Of a stretch of 30,942 nucleotides of DNA, positions 16,404-24,874 are shown piece after piece. Below the pieces are notes generated by a model. It searched no databases, was not told the origin of the DNA, and saw nothing but the letters and a program-made list of their open reading frames with translations. The position numbers were made by a program, and so were the translations under genes. Numbering within the stretch: the first letter of the stretch is position 1; each line of letters starts with the position of its first letter. Source of the DNA: a virus; the IMG/VR virus record IMGVR_UViG_3300022074_000227, positions 1-30,942 of that record; one strand, 5' to 3'.

Positions 16404-17256
16404 CGTATTCCTCTGATAGTTTAATGTAGGAAACAATCTTAGGGTCACGTGCCTTTGACTTTACAGCAGGTAACTCTTTCATGTTAGGCCAACACGCTTT
16501 TCTGTATGAACAAAATGTACATCCCCTATTGAGTACAAGGTTGCCTGTTTCCTTACCGTTGAATGTCTCCTTCTCTGGTTCAAAACATCTCTCCAAGTCA
16601 TCACTCAATGCCTTGTCTATGTTCTCTTCAATCTTAACTAACTCTGTGTCTACATCCAGACCATCTGCTGGTACATACTTGAAGTCACCATTGGCTTTGT
16701 TTACAACCCACCAGCCGCCAGCTTTCTTTCCAGAGGCTGCTGCATATCCGGCAAGCTGACCAACATATCCAAAGCTGTCACCGCTTGCCAGACTCTCGTA
16801 TGATTGGAACTTGTTTCTGTATGACCAATCGGAAGCTGATTTAATATCATCAACTGCATCCCGAATGACAATATCGTATGTCCCAGAAATAGAATGGTCA
16901 GGCAACTCCAGAGTAACCTTTTTGCTATCTTCATATTCCACTCCTGCTTCTTTAAGTAAACCTTTAAACACTGCTTCAACAATATCGCCAAGCATCATGT
17001 TCATAACGAATGTTGTAGGGCGAGGCAACGCTGTCTCTGGCCTGTTCTTTTCAAACCAAAGCTGACAGGATGGCCTACCTATGTTAGACATACGTAAGCC
17101 AAACCCGTCACGCTTATTGCCCCCACCGAACTGACGCTTTAGTGCATCTGATACATCCTGTGCAACTTGTTGGATGGTATCATCTGACATGGTAGTAGTG
17201 CCTTTGACAGCATCTTCCATGTACTGATACAACGCCATTTCAGCAGGGTGATTCAT
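16393..17256 (-). CDS. Cas4/RecB-like PD-(D/E)XK exonuclease with iron-sulfur cluster
   Basis: This 287-residue nuclease has D128 (SGTYDIV), D137-I-K139 (DDIKSAS) and a QxxxY element, Q167-Y171 (GQLAGY), the core of the RecB/Cas4 family. Four cysteines, C64 (RPSCQLW) and C246, C249, C255 (CTFCSYRKAC), are placed as in members with a 4Fe-4S cluster. A likely role is 5'-3' processing of DNA ends, host DNA breakdown or recombination, like T7 gp6. It stands between the SSB candidate and endonuclease I. It is not a CRISPR gene, as no array or other cas gene is present. Confidence 0.88.
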   Translation of the reverse strand: MNHPAEMALYQYMEDAVKGTTTMSDDTIQQVAQDVSDALKRQFGGGNKRDGFGLRMSNIGRPSCQLWFEKNRPETALPRPTTFVMNMMLGDIVEAVFKGLLKEAGVEYEDSKKVTLELPDHSISGTYDIVIRDAVDDIKSASDWSYRNKFQSYESLASGDSFGYVGQLAGYAAASGKKAGGWWVVNKANGDFKYVPADGLDVDTELVKIEENIDKALSDDLERCFEPEKETFNGKETGNLVLNRGCTFCSYRKACWPNMKELPAVKSKARDPKIVSYIKLSEEYDAA

Positions 17257-18134
17257 TACGCTACCTCTTCATCAACTTCGATGTCTACAACATCATTAAT
17301 GTTCAAATCATCGAGTTCCTCATCGTTCTTGCTGGTAGCTTTCTCTGCATAAGCATTGATGATGTACTCATTATAGTTCTCAACCCATGATAGGAAGTCA
17401 CCGAAGGTGTCTTGCTCTTTGTCTGTCAACTCAAGTGTGTTTGACAGGTCAAGTGACACAATAGGAAGGTAGAAGCTGTTACCATTAGGTAGCTTACGCT
17501 CTTCTGAATTACCTGTCATTGTGTGCTGAACAGGGAAACGCTTCATCTTATTCAGCTTAGTAAACAAAGTACCCACGCTCTTAAACGCATCCCGGTTTTC
17601 AATCTCCCAGATAAATGGGGTCTCGTCAACCTGTACTTCATTACCGTTCTCATCCACAGCATCAACCAGTTCTACTGTACCAAGCACAACACGAACACGC
17701 TTAATCTGTTTAATTAAGTCCTGTGTTTTCTCTGGTAACGATTTGAAGTCAGCAATGTAACCAGCAGGTTTGCCACAGTTAAAGCCGCCATCATTGTCCT
17801 TCAGGTCAATGTTCAAGTCGTTAGCCATCACAGTCTTAACGTAACGGTTTGGCTGGTCTCCCATGCCCTTGATGAAACGCTTATACATAAAGCGTTGTAG
17901 GTATGGACGCATCTTGATAGATGAGCCATAGTATGTGCCACCATCTGGAACGTCTAGCTTATACGTACCACCCTTCACTAGAATCTTATCACTGCCCAAG
18001 ATGGGTGAATGGTTCAGACGAAGACGTGCTAGTGTGCTAGACTGCTTCTTTGCAGTGCCACCTTCAGACGCAATGCCCATAGCTGAAGCCATTGCTGCGA
18101 AGTTGTTAGTGTCAATAGTCATTACTTGTGTCAT
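17256..18134 (-). CDS. probable single-stranded DNA-binding protein
   Basis: The 292-residue protein has a mixed beta-rich body (residues about 40-230, with KILVKGGTYKLDVPDG, IKMRPYLQRFMYKRF and KRVRVVLGTVELVDAV) and a strongly acidic tail (about 270-292, including DEELDDLN and DIEVDEEVA). Acidic tails are typical of phage SSBs such as T7 gp2.5, where they contact the polymerase and helicase. It sits directly downstream of the DNA polymerase and before the exonuclease, where T7-like phages often place this function. I see no diagnostic motif, so the call rests on architecture and context. AAGGAGAT precedes the ATG. Confidence 0.55.
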   Translation of the reverse strand: MTQVMTIDTNNFAAMASAMGIASEGGTAKKQSSTLARLRLNHSPILGSDKILVKGGTYKLDVPDGGTYYGSSIKMRPYLQRFMYKRFIKGMGDQPNRYVKTVMANDLNIDLKDNDGGFNCGKPAGYIADFKSLPEKTQDLIKQIKRVRVVLGTVELVDAVDENGNEVQVDETPFIWEIENRDAFKSVGTLFTKLNKMKRFPVQHTMTGNSEERKLPNGNSFYLPIVSLDLSNTLELTDKEQDTFGDFLSWVENYNEYIINAYAEKATSKNDEELDDLNINDVVDIEVDEEVA

Positions 18135-18174
18135 GTTTTATCTCCTTATACATTTTGAAAGTTTGATAGTTATA

Positions 18175-20217
18175 TCAGATAACATCTTTAGTGTCAAGCC
18201 AATTATCGCCTATCTTTGACTCTAACAGAAGAGGTACATTAAAGTCAATACCCCATCGTAACGTAATCAAATTAGGTAACTCATTGTTAGTTCGATTGAT
18301 TAGTTCTATTACCTGCCTTTCTTCGTCAGGGTGTACATCAATCACGATACTGTCATGTACAGTATTTACCACACATGACTGCATACCGTCAAGTAGTTTA
18401 TCAATATGCAACAGTGCAATAGGCACGATGTCTGCCGTTGCAAACGACTGTACGGGGTAGTTCTTTATCTGTGTAAAGTGTGATACCCTACCATTATGTT
18501 TACGTACCACATCGGGGAAAGAAAACTCACGACCAGAAGGTGTGGTAATCTTACGTGTGTTTATAGCTTCTTTAGCCAATCGGGTATGCCAAAGCCCGAT
18601 ACCTTCGTACTTCTCTGTGAAGTGTGTGTAGTACTTTGCTTCGGCAGGTGTGCGTCCGAACCCTGTTGCCCCGTAAAGGGGCGCAAAGGTGTGTGCTTTT
18701 GCAGTCTGCCTATCCGTAGGCTGACCAGCTTCGGTAATAACTTTAGCGGTGTAACTGTGTACATCAAATCCAGTAGATACTTCTTCAATTGCAACTCCAT
18801 CCTGTGATAAATATGCGGCAGTACGAAACTCTAGCTGTGCCATGTCAGCCTCAAGTATCTTGCCACCATTGAACCTAGATACAAACACCTTCTTGACAGG
18901 GAATGTACCACCTCTTGGCATGTTCTGCATGTTGGGGTCTGCCCCACTGAACCTGCCTGTTGATGTGCGATGCTGTAGCAAACGTACATGCAACTTGCCA
19001 TCAGGCTTAGTAAACATACGTATGCCCTCAACGAATGAAGAGAGGTACGTGTCAACGGCTGATAGCCTACGTACTTTAGCTAGGAAGTCTACTGCATCAT
19101 CCATGCCCTTGGCACGAGCAGCACCCTCTAGTGTCTCAAGGTTCTGCTTGCTTGTGCTGAAGCCATTGGCACTAGCCCACTTAGCACTTGGTGGTTTGAA
19201 CTTTAGTCCAGCCAAGTCTTTAGTAGGTATAAACAAATAACCAGACCCACTGCAATTCGTACATCTGTTTGGTTTAGCAAAAGGTGTTCCATCTTTCTTT
19301 ACCTTTCTTATGTATCCAGTTCCAGTGCATGGGGAACACTGCTCTGCTTTAGTTTTGTAAACACGCTCAGTACCGCCAGCAACTAGACTACGAAAGTCTG
19401 CGTCACCCATGTAAGGGTCAATGGCATTACCCCAGTACTGCTTGTCTACAACCTTGCGTCCATAGATTACCCAAGATAACTGCTCTGGGCTATTAAGATT
19501 AATAGGACTATCACCCATAAGATTCCTAACGTGTACTTGTAACTCATGTATCAATGTCTCCTTCTCTTGCAAGAACTCATCATGTACTTCTTGTAGTGCG
19601 TTCATGTCTACAGTAAAGCCACGCTGATACATACGGGCTAGTGTAACGCATACTTCATTAGTAAGCACGACACTGTTCATAAGTCCCGCATCTTCAGGTG
19701 TATTTAATCTGTACATCTGTCTGTTAGATAACTGCTGTGTAGCATGGATGTCAGCAGACAGGTACTCTGCCAGCTTGTTGTATTCCATGTTGTATGCAGT
19801 ACCACCTTTGGCTAGGTGTTCCTTCAAACTATCCTGCTTCTGTGTGTCCAACTCGTACCGTTCAGCACATGCCTCAAGAGACAGTGGCTCTTTCAACCCA
19901 CGTTGTAACACATATTCAGCAAGCATAGTATCAAAGACAGCACCTGTATATGTAAAGCCAGACTCCCACAACCACAGCAGGTCATGTGCTGCATTGTGCA
20001 TGATAAGTACAGTTGCTTTATCTAACCACTCCTGTACCAAAGCGTGTCCGTTTGGCGTAGGCTCACAGTCCTGATGGTCAAACGTGACCAGCCTTTCTTC
20101 ATTTGTATCGGTAAGCATACCGACCATAGTAAGAGAATTGTCAGGTTCAAAAGGGTCAAGGTGTAACTTACCATCCCTCTTCTGTCCTACGTTCTCTACG
20201 TCTAGTGTTATCTTCAT
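18175..20217 (-). CDS. polA: family A DNA polymerase with DnaJ-like zinc finger
   Basis: This 680-residue replicative polymerase has a 3'-5' proofreading domain with D6/E8 (LDVEN), N75-D79 (HNAAHD) and Y152-D156 (YLSAD). Polymerase motifs follow: A with D458 and E463/R465 (EADMAQLEFR), B with R503, K507, F511 and Y515 (AHTFAPLYG), and C with H621/D622 (VHDSIV). The residue matching E. coli F762 is Phe. Residues 294-326 hold CSPCTGTG and CTNCSGSG, two DnaJ-type zinc-binding halves inserted between the exonuclease and polymerase parts. I recall the same unusual insert in phage HMO-2011. ATGA overlap with the helicase couples synthesis. Confidence 0.95.
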   Translation of the reverse strand: MKITLDVENVGQKRDGKLHLDPFEPDNSLTMVGMLTDTNEERLVTFDHQDCEPTPNGHALVQEWLDKATVLIMHNAAHDLLWLWESGFTYTGAVFDTMLAEYVLQRGLKEPLSLEACAERYELDTQKQDSLKEHLAKGGTAYNMEYNKLAEYLSADIHATQQLSNRQMYRLNTPEDAGLMNSVVLTNEVCVTLARMYQRGFTVDMNALQEVHDEFLQEKETLIHELQVHVRNLMGDSPINLNSPEQLSWVIYGRKVVDKQYWGNAIDPYMGDADFRSLVAGGTERVYKTKAEQCSPCTGTGYIRKVKKDGTPFAKPNRCTNCSGSGYLFIPTKDLAGLKFKPPSAKWASANGFSTSKQNLETLEGAARAKGMDDAVDFLAKVRRLSAVDTYLSSFVEGIRMFTKPDGKLHVRLLQHRTSTGRFSGADPNMQNMPRGGTFPVKKVFVSRFNGGKILEADMAQLEFRTAAYLSQDGVAIEEVSTGFDVHSYTAKVITEAGQPTDRQTAKAHTFAPLYGATGFGRTPAEAKYYTHFTEKYEGIGLWHTRLAKEAINTRKITTPSGREFSFPDVVRKHNGRVSHFTQIKNYPVQSFATADIVPIALLHIDKLLDGMQSCVVNTVHDSIVIDVHPDEERQVIELINRTNNELPNLITLRWGIDFNVPLLLESKIGDNWLDTKDVI

Positions 20218-21437
20218 CCTTCATACCTCGCTGTCTTGTAGTCCAGTTCAACATTAACCATACCGTGCCAGCCATTAAGCTTGTTCTTCACGATATTAAT
20301 GTGACGCATTGGACTATCTTCTTCCTGTCCTTCGACAGTAGCTGCTTTACCAATCAGTATCATAAGGTCAGCCTCTGCTGCCTTACCTGTACGTGAACCT
20401 TCCATCATGGATTGGTTCAGTGTAGTACGACCCTCTGCTTCTGCCGACAACTGTGACATGTAGAATACAGCACAGTCGTATGTCTTTGCTATCTGTCTAG
20501 CATAAATAGCACAGGCTTTCAAGGCTTCATCCGGTCTGGAATATGAACCAGCTACACCAAACTTGTCACCCATGTCAAGCACCAGTATGTCAGGCTTGTA
20601 TGCTTTACATACAGACTCAACCCACGGCATATCACGACCACCTGCATCTTTAATCTTGATGTTGTTCATCACGGGTTCGTACAATGATTTAGCCTTGCCC
20701 ATGTTGTTCTTCACCTCTGCGGCAGACATACCTGCTGCTGCTGTAAGGTATCTAGCACCGACACGGTGGGTAGGCTCTTCGTTACATAAGATAACACACT
20801 TAGCACCCTGATGTGCAAACCCACCCGGTGCAGCAATCAAGCTGGCGTGGAAGGATGTCTTACCAGTGTTGGGTCTTGCGCCTACCTCAATAAGCTGACC
20901 ACCACTTACGCCCTCTACCTTACGTGTTACAGAAGGTAGGTTGAATTGCCAACGTGCTTCTAACTCTGCCTTTGCCATGAGTGTTTCAATACTGATGTCA
21001 TCCCACTCAATGTTAAGGTTAGGCACGAAGTCATCACCGTAGCGTTCAAGCAGACTGCGTAGTGTTTCAAGTGTAGTGGCATCACCATTGACCATATCAA
21101 AGCCTATGTTAGCTACATCCTCACCGACTACTTGCTGGAATAGTTTAGACAGCACCTCTTGTGCGATGTCACCACCCATAGGCTGTTCCTTCTTGATAGA
21201 GGCAAACAAACTAGCAAAGGCTTGCTTCTGTGCAGTAGTCAGCGTTGGATTGTTAGACATGAACAATGCTTCAATCTCATCTGGCGTAACGGTACGTTCA
21301 TACCTATCCATTGCTGTATCAATTGCCTGTTTAATCTTACGTACATCCTTACTGAACAGGCGGTCAGGACATTTAGAACCACGATGGTCATCGTAGAACG
21401 ACTTGTCCATAAGGCTACGTACTAATGATAGTTCCAT
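20214..21437 (-). CDS. DnaB-like replicative DNA helicase
   Basis: This 407-residue RecA-fold ATPase would unwind DNA ahead of the polymerase. Walker A is GARPNTGKTS (residues 186-195, K193/T194), Walker B is DILVLDMGD (283-291), a sensor-like element is MSQLSAEAEGR (about 327-337), and a final conserved element is KNKLNGWHG (384-392). The N-terminal 150 residues are helical and would contact the primase. It corresponds to the C-terminal half of T7 gp4, but the primase is encoded separately just upstream. The gene begins after AGGAG and ends in an ATGA overlap with the polymerase. Confidence 0.92.
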   Translation of the reverse strand: MELSLVRSLMDKSFYDDHRGSKCPDRLFSKDVRKIKQAIDTAMDRYERTVTPDEIEALFMSNNPTLTTAQKQAFASLFASIKKEQPMGGDIAQEVLSKLFQQVVGEDVANIGFDMVNGDATTLETLRSLLERYGDDFVPNLNIEWDDISIETLMAKAELEARWQFNLPSVTRKVEGVSGGQLIEVGARPNTGKTSFHASLIAAPGGFAHQGAKCVILCNEEPTHRVGARYLTAAAGMSAAEVKNNMGKAKSLYEPVMNNIKIKDAGGRDMPWVESVCKAYKPDILVLDMGDKFGVAGSYSRPDEALKACAIYARQIAKTYDCAVFYMSQLSAEAEGRTTLNQSMMEGSRTGKAAEADLMILIGKAATVEGQEEDSPMRHINIVKNKLNGWHGMVNVELDYKTARYEG

Positions 21438-21441
21438 GTTG

Positions 21442-22212
21442 TTAGTCTCCTATGTGGGTTAGGGTTTCAAAGTCTATTGGATTACGGTATTTCAAATCAT
21501 CTGTCAAGCGTAAGACACGAACATTATCTACATAACCTCGTAACTCTTTAGCCATAGCCAGAGTCTTTGGCAGTGCATCAGGGTCTAATGCAATGACTGC
21601 CGTTGAGAACTGTGAGAGATACCTCTTGTGTGATTCGGATAGTGACGTACCCAACACGGCAACCCCACACCATACGTCATTCCCTACAACTGCGGCACTC
21701 ACACAGTCCTCAACAACTACAGCGACCTTACCATAGCCATGAGCGTAAGGCAAGCCACTATTTCCATATCTTTTCCATTTAGGCAAACGATTTGTTAATG
21801 CACGTCCTGTTGCGTCCACAAACTTTGTACCATGCCTTATAGGAAAGACAGCACGTTGCTCCTTGACATCATACATCAAGCCCAACTCCTCTGCGTCAAG
21901 GCCATACAATTCCATAGCCCATTCAGCCACATCGAAGTTAGCTGGCACGATGTACTCAGGCATACTGAATGTTTCCTGAGAAGCAAAGTCTTCAGCACCA
22001 GCAAAGCCAGCACGTATGTCATCTACCGTAAGATGAACACGAGTACCGCCCTTGATATTGCACGAAGCCTTGTAACAATTCCACACAAGAGAACCCATGT
22101 TGTTAGTGACAGTAAATGTTTTGTACCCATTACAATTAGGACAATTCATTCTCTTTGTACTACCATTAGGTATATCTATATCACTTATAGTGTTTAATAT
22201 ATTATTATACAT
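21442..22212 (-). CDS. DNA primase (zinc-binding plus Toprim domains)
   Basis: The 256-residue protein has an N-terminal zinc ribbon with C24, C27, C46 and C51 (CPNCNGYK, WNCYKASC), which reads template sequence in T7-like primases. A Toprim catalytic domain follows, with E168 (VVVEDCVSA) and D210/D212 (ALDPDA) as the metal ligands. It makes RNA primers for lagging-strand synthesis. It resembles the primase half of T7 gp4 split from the helicase. It lies three bases after the integrase stop and four bases before the helicase start, with AGGAG before its ATG. Confidence 0.9.
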   Translation of the reverse strand: MYNNILNTISDIDIPNGSTKRMNCPNCNGYKTFTVTNNMGSLVWNCYKASCNIKGGTRVHLTVDDIRAGFAGAEDFASQETFSMPEYIVPANFDVAEWAMELYGLDAEELGLMYDVKEQRAVFPIRHGTKFVDATGRALTNRLPKWKRYGNSGLPYAHGYGKVAVVVEDCVSAAVVGNDVWCGVAVLGTSLSESHKRYLSQFSTAVIALDPDALPKTLAMAKELRGYVDNVRVLRLTDDLKYRNPIDFETLTHIGD

Positions 22213-22215
22213 GTA

Positions 22216-23115
22216 TCACTCTCCTGTGCGGCACTTGTGTATGCTTATATCATGCATTTCTCGTGTCGTCAATGCATAATTTGCACTCGCAAATGTATTT
22301 TTCATGTATGGTTTAACTGACTGCGGGTTACTATGTCCTGTAACCGACATGATTTGTGCCATACCGACACCAGCTTCAACCATTTCTGTTGTGCCTGTTC
22401 TACGCAAGTCCATCAGGCGTAACTCCTCTGCTAGCCCTGCAAGCCTCATAGCTTGCCGACCTGCTTTAGACAGTCTATCTATACTGTATGGATGATAAGA
22501 GCCACTGACGGGTCTTGGACGGGGAACAACGTACTGTTGAAAGCCGAAGTCATCCTTCTGCTGTACCAGCATAGCTGTCAGGTCATCACTGATAGGTAGA
22601 GTTACCTCTGCCCTACGCTTCGACTGTTCAAGAAACAGCTTCTGTTCATCCAAGTCCAGTACATCCCATGTAAGTAATCGCATGTCACCCAGCCGCTGAC
22701 ACCATTCGTATGCCATGTGTACAATCAGGCCAATGTTACGATAAGCAAAGTCACTGTAGCAGAATGTCAGGAACTTCTGTATGTCTGGCTCTGTCCATAC
22801 AACCTTGCGTTGTTTAGGTGTCTTACGTTTGATGTTAGCAAAAGGATTGTTAGTGGTGTACTCCATCTCCATTGCGTACCTGTACACAAGCGATGACACA
22901 GTACACACATGATTGGCAAACGTGATGCCACGCTTTACCCATTCTTCATATGCGTGTTTAGCTTGCTTACTTGTCACTTCGTTATACAACTCATTGCCAA
23001 ACTCACCGACCAGCACATTGAGAAAGTATTGATAGTCTTTCTTAGACTTCTCTCTCAACATACTGAAATCGTTGGAAGAATAGTATGTCAATACTAAATC
23101 TTCTACGGTCTTCAT
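22216..23115 (-). CDS. int: tyrosine recombinase (integrase)
   Basis: This 299-residue enzyme would catalyse site-specific insertion and excision. Residues 1-95 are the core-binding helical domain. In the catalytic domain R141 (CQRLGDMR), K166 (EQSKRRAE), R238 (LMDLRRTG), H261 (VTGHSNPQS) and the nucleophile Y270 (VKPYMKNT) are visible. The His that usually comes three residues before the second Arg is Met235 here. Such changes occur in other active members. It sits between DUF932 and the primase in one coupled operon, an unusual place for a lysogeny gene. No excisionase or att site was found nearby. Confidence 0.9.
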   Translation of the reverse strand: MKTVEDLVLTYYSSNDFSMLREKSKKDYQYFLNVLVGEFGNELYNEVTSKQAKHAYEEWVKRGITFANHVCTVSSLVYRYAMEMEYTTNNPFANIKRKTPKQRKVVWTEPDIQKFLTFCYSDFAYRNIGLIVHMAYEWCQRLGDMRLLTWDVLDLDEQKLFLEQSKRRAEVTLPISDDLTAMLVQQKDDFGFQQYVVPRPRPVSGSYHPYSIDRLSKAGRQAMRLAGLAEELRLMDLRRTGTTEMVEAGVGMAQIMSVTGHSNPQSVKPYMKNTFASANYALTTREMHDISIHKCRTGE

Positions 23116-23960
23116 GCTGCAATCAACTCCTTAAATGGCTTGCTTTCAATCCACTGTGATACCTTGTTCTCACGTTGGAACATGGACACAGCCGTTGTAT
23201 CCTTGCCAGTGTTACGTAGGTTGAAGCCGTTACGTTCATCGGCATAGCTGGCATAGTTAGTAAAGGCAGAGTACAGTGACCAGACATTCTGTCCACGCAC
23301 ACTCGCCTCTTGATTGTATAAGCCGAACATCTTCTCTGCCATGCGGTCAGACTTTAGCAGTGTCTCAAGCATAGCTTTAACATCACCTACATACAGAGGC
23401 TTGTTAGCCCAGCCTTGCAGACGCTCTGACTGTGCATAGAAAGACTGCGTAGCTTCACGTAGGTCACGAATAAACCTGTCCATTGTAAAGTTAGCAGTGT
23501 TCTTCCTGCGTATCTTGTCATGCTCACCACGTATCATGCCATTGGTGCAGAAGAAATCAATAGCACCAAAGAATGTCTGGTTAGAACAGCTACCATCAAT
23601 GCCATGCAAAGCAATGATACGCTGGGCAATAGTAGTGCTGTGTTTGTCTGTCTCAATACGGGCAGTCACATTAGGCAGGGTCATGTCAAGCATAGCCCAA
23701 GCATTCTGACGAGCAGTACGCCACTTCATGTTCATGCTATCGCACTCAGCCTCACCTAAGTTCTCAGTCACAGTGTTGTGTACACCTTCAAAGAAATCTG
23801 TGTGTGATGCACACTGGAATGTGTCACCTACGACACCAATGTATTCGCCTGTATCACCATTGATTACATACTTCTTGTCCTTCACCTTTGTAGGCTCAAA
23901 CTCTACAGCAAAGTCAAGGTTCTCAGGAATCATGTCCTGCATTGGAATATCAAACGGCAT
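23112..23960 (-). CDS. DUF932 family protein
   Basis: This 282-residue protein looks like DUF932, a family of phage- and plasmid-encoded proteins. It has a YIGVVGDTFQ segment early, TTIAQRIIALHG in the middle, and the characteristic CSNQTFFGAIDFFCTNGMI, followed by helical regions rich in Arg and aromatic residues. The family has no settled function; roles near replication or defence are only proposed from context. Here it is the first large gene of the replication operon and starts after AAGGAG. Its stop overlaps the integrase start. Confidence 0.8.
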   Translation of the reverse strand: MPFDIPMQDMIPENLDFAVEFEPTKVKDKKYVINGDTGEYIGVVGDTFQCASHTDFFEGVHNTVTENLGEAECDSMNMKWRTARQNAWAMLDMTLPNVTARIETDKHSTTIAQRIIALHGIDGSCSNQTFFGAIDFFCTNGMIRGEHDKIRRKNTANFTMDRFIRDLREATQSFYAQSERLQGWANKPLYVGDVKAMLETLLKSDRMAEKMFGLYNQEASVRGQNVWSLYSAFTNYASYADERNGFNLRNTGKDTTAVSMFQRENKVSQWIESKPFKELIAA

Positions 23961-24002
23961 AATACGTCTCCTTCTGTTTGTTAAATGTCAACTGATAGTG
24001 TG

Positions 24003-24068
24003 TTATATACTAGCAACTATGAATGTAATAATCAAGTTACCAATAATAATTCCGGCAATTATTTCCAT
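24003..24068 (-). CDS. possible 21-residue hydrophobic peptide
   Basis: An ATG three bases after the stop of the upstream gene opens MEIIAGIIIGNLIITFIVAS, a single membrane span. Its place in a tightly packed operon suggests it is translated by re-initiation. No clear Shine-Dalgarno is present, and AT-rich DNA often gives such short hydrophobic readings. It overlaps a promoter candidate for DUF932. If real it may be a toxin-like or regulatory membrane peptide. Confidence 0.3.
   Translation of the reverse strand: MEIIAGIIIGNLIITFIVASI
24007..24035 (-). promoter_or_regulatory. possible sigma-70-type promoter before the replication operon
   Basis: On the leftward strand TTGATT (24030-24035) and TAGTAT (24007-24012) are separated by 17 bases. 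The segment 23985-24070 is the widest gap in this part of the leftward operon and is unusually AT rich. It would drive DUF932, integrase, primase, helicase and polymerase using the host RNA polymerase. Matches are moderate and the site overlaps a possible tiny gene. Confidence 0.35.
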
Positions 24069-24071
24069 TAC

Positions 24072-24344
24072 TTATCGCCCATCCATGTTAAATTGTCTAT
24101 TTATTATCTGCACTGTGTCCTCTAATTCATTGAATGTATCACAGTATATGTAACGCACACCAGCACCATACAACGCTTCATCTACAATATCTTTAGCTAG
24201 TTTGTACATTGTATGCACGGCAAGTAGTTGTTCAGTAGATAGTGCATCAATAGCTTTTTGTCTATCTTTGCGTTCAGCTTCCTGTTGCTTTGCCCAATAG
24301 GCAAGGCGTTCATCTTGTGTCATGTTCTCTAGTTTTTTGCTCAT
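24072..24344 (-). CDS. hypothetical helical protein
   Basis: The product has 90 residues and begins MSKKLENMTQDERLAYWAKQ, a highly charged helix that continues to about residue 45 (EAERKDRQKAIDALS). The second half includes LYGAGVRYIYCDTFNELEDT. No family is recognised. I chose the ATG at 24344 because it overlaps the upstream stop (ATGA); a frame extension of seven codons runs into the upstream gene. It is the last small gene before the replication module. Confidence 0.65.
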   Translation of the reverse strand: MSKKLENMTQDERLAYWAKQQEAERKDRQKAIDALSTEQLLAVHTMYKLAKDIVDEALYGAGVRYIYCDTFNELEDTVQIINRQFNMDGR

Positions 24345-24874
24345 GCTACTTCTCCTTTCATCCAATGTGGCATACTACGCCCTTTGTTATAGCTGGCAAA
24401 CTCAATCTTGTCAACCCTGTAAAATGCACGATATGCTTTTATAGGCCAGTGTTCATCTGTCTTGAGATGGTCAAGCCCACTGAAGCACTGAGGGTGAGGG
24501 GTCACAAAGTTTGTATGGTCTGGCATATACTTCTGAGCCTCAACCAGTGCATCAAAATGACGCATGGATGCGTGACCTGTATTTGTTTCCCCCGTACTCC
24601 TGACAGGGTATCTGTACATATACTCCTCGTTCATAGCCTTGAGTAGGCGTAAGCCAAACCTATAGTTCATTTTGTTATCTCGTACCCACACAGTACAGGG
24701 GTGAGGTACATATGCTTTCTTATACAAGTCAGCTTCCTCTGCAAACTCAGGCGCATGGATACGCACCGCAGTATTTAGCATCTGTGCTTCTTCCAATACC
24801 ATCTTTACAATGTGTTCATCACACAGTTGCTTTGCGATTTCAACAGGGTGATGGTCAATAATAAATCTATTCAT
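24341..24874 (-). CDS. conserved phage protein of unknown function
   Basis: This 177-residue protein starts MNRFIIDHHPVEIAKQLCDE, followed by HIVKMVLEEAQMLNTAVR. It then has HPCTVWVRDNKMNYRFGLRL, and a C-terminal half with HPQCFSGLDHL and YRAFYRVDK. The combination of a KMVLE-AQML-TA helix with HPC-VWVR is one I recognise from uncharacterised proteins in many phages. Conserved His and Cys residues could bind metal. Start and stop overlap neighbouring genes (ATGA at both ends). No enzymatic role can be claimed. Confidence 0.72.
   Translation of the reverse strand: MNRFIIDHHPVEIAKQLCDEHIVKMVLEEAQMLNTAVRIHAPEFAEEADLYKKAYVPHPCTVWVRDNKMNYRFGLRLLKAMNEEYMYRYPVRSTGETNTGHASMRHFDALVEAQKYMPDHTNFVTPHPQCFSGLDHLKTDEHWPIKAYRAFYRVDKIEFASYNKGRSMPHWMKGEVA

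Noticed and set aside
16393-17256. Cas4-like nuclease, considered as part of a CRISPR system
   Set aside because: No repeat-spacer array and no other cas gene exist in the window; the operon is a phage replication module.
18135-18174. Promoter in the 40-base gap before the SSB candidate
   Set aside because: GATATAACT gives a weak -10 match but no -35 at a normal distance, and the gap mainly holds the Shine-Dalgarno AAGGAGAT.
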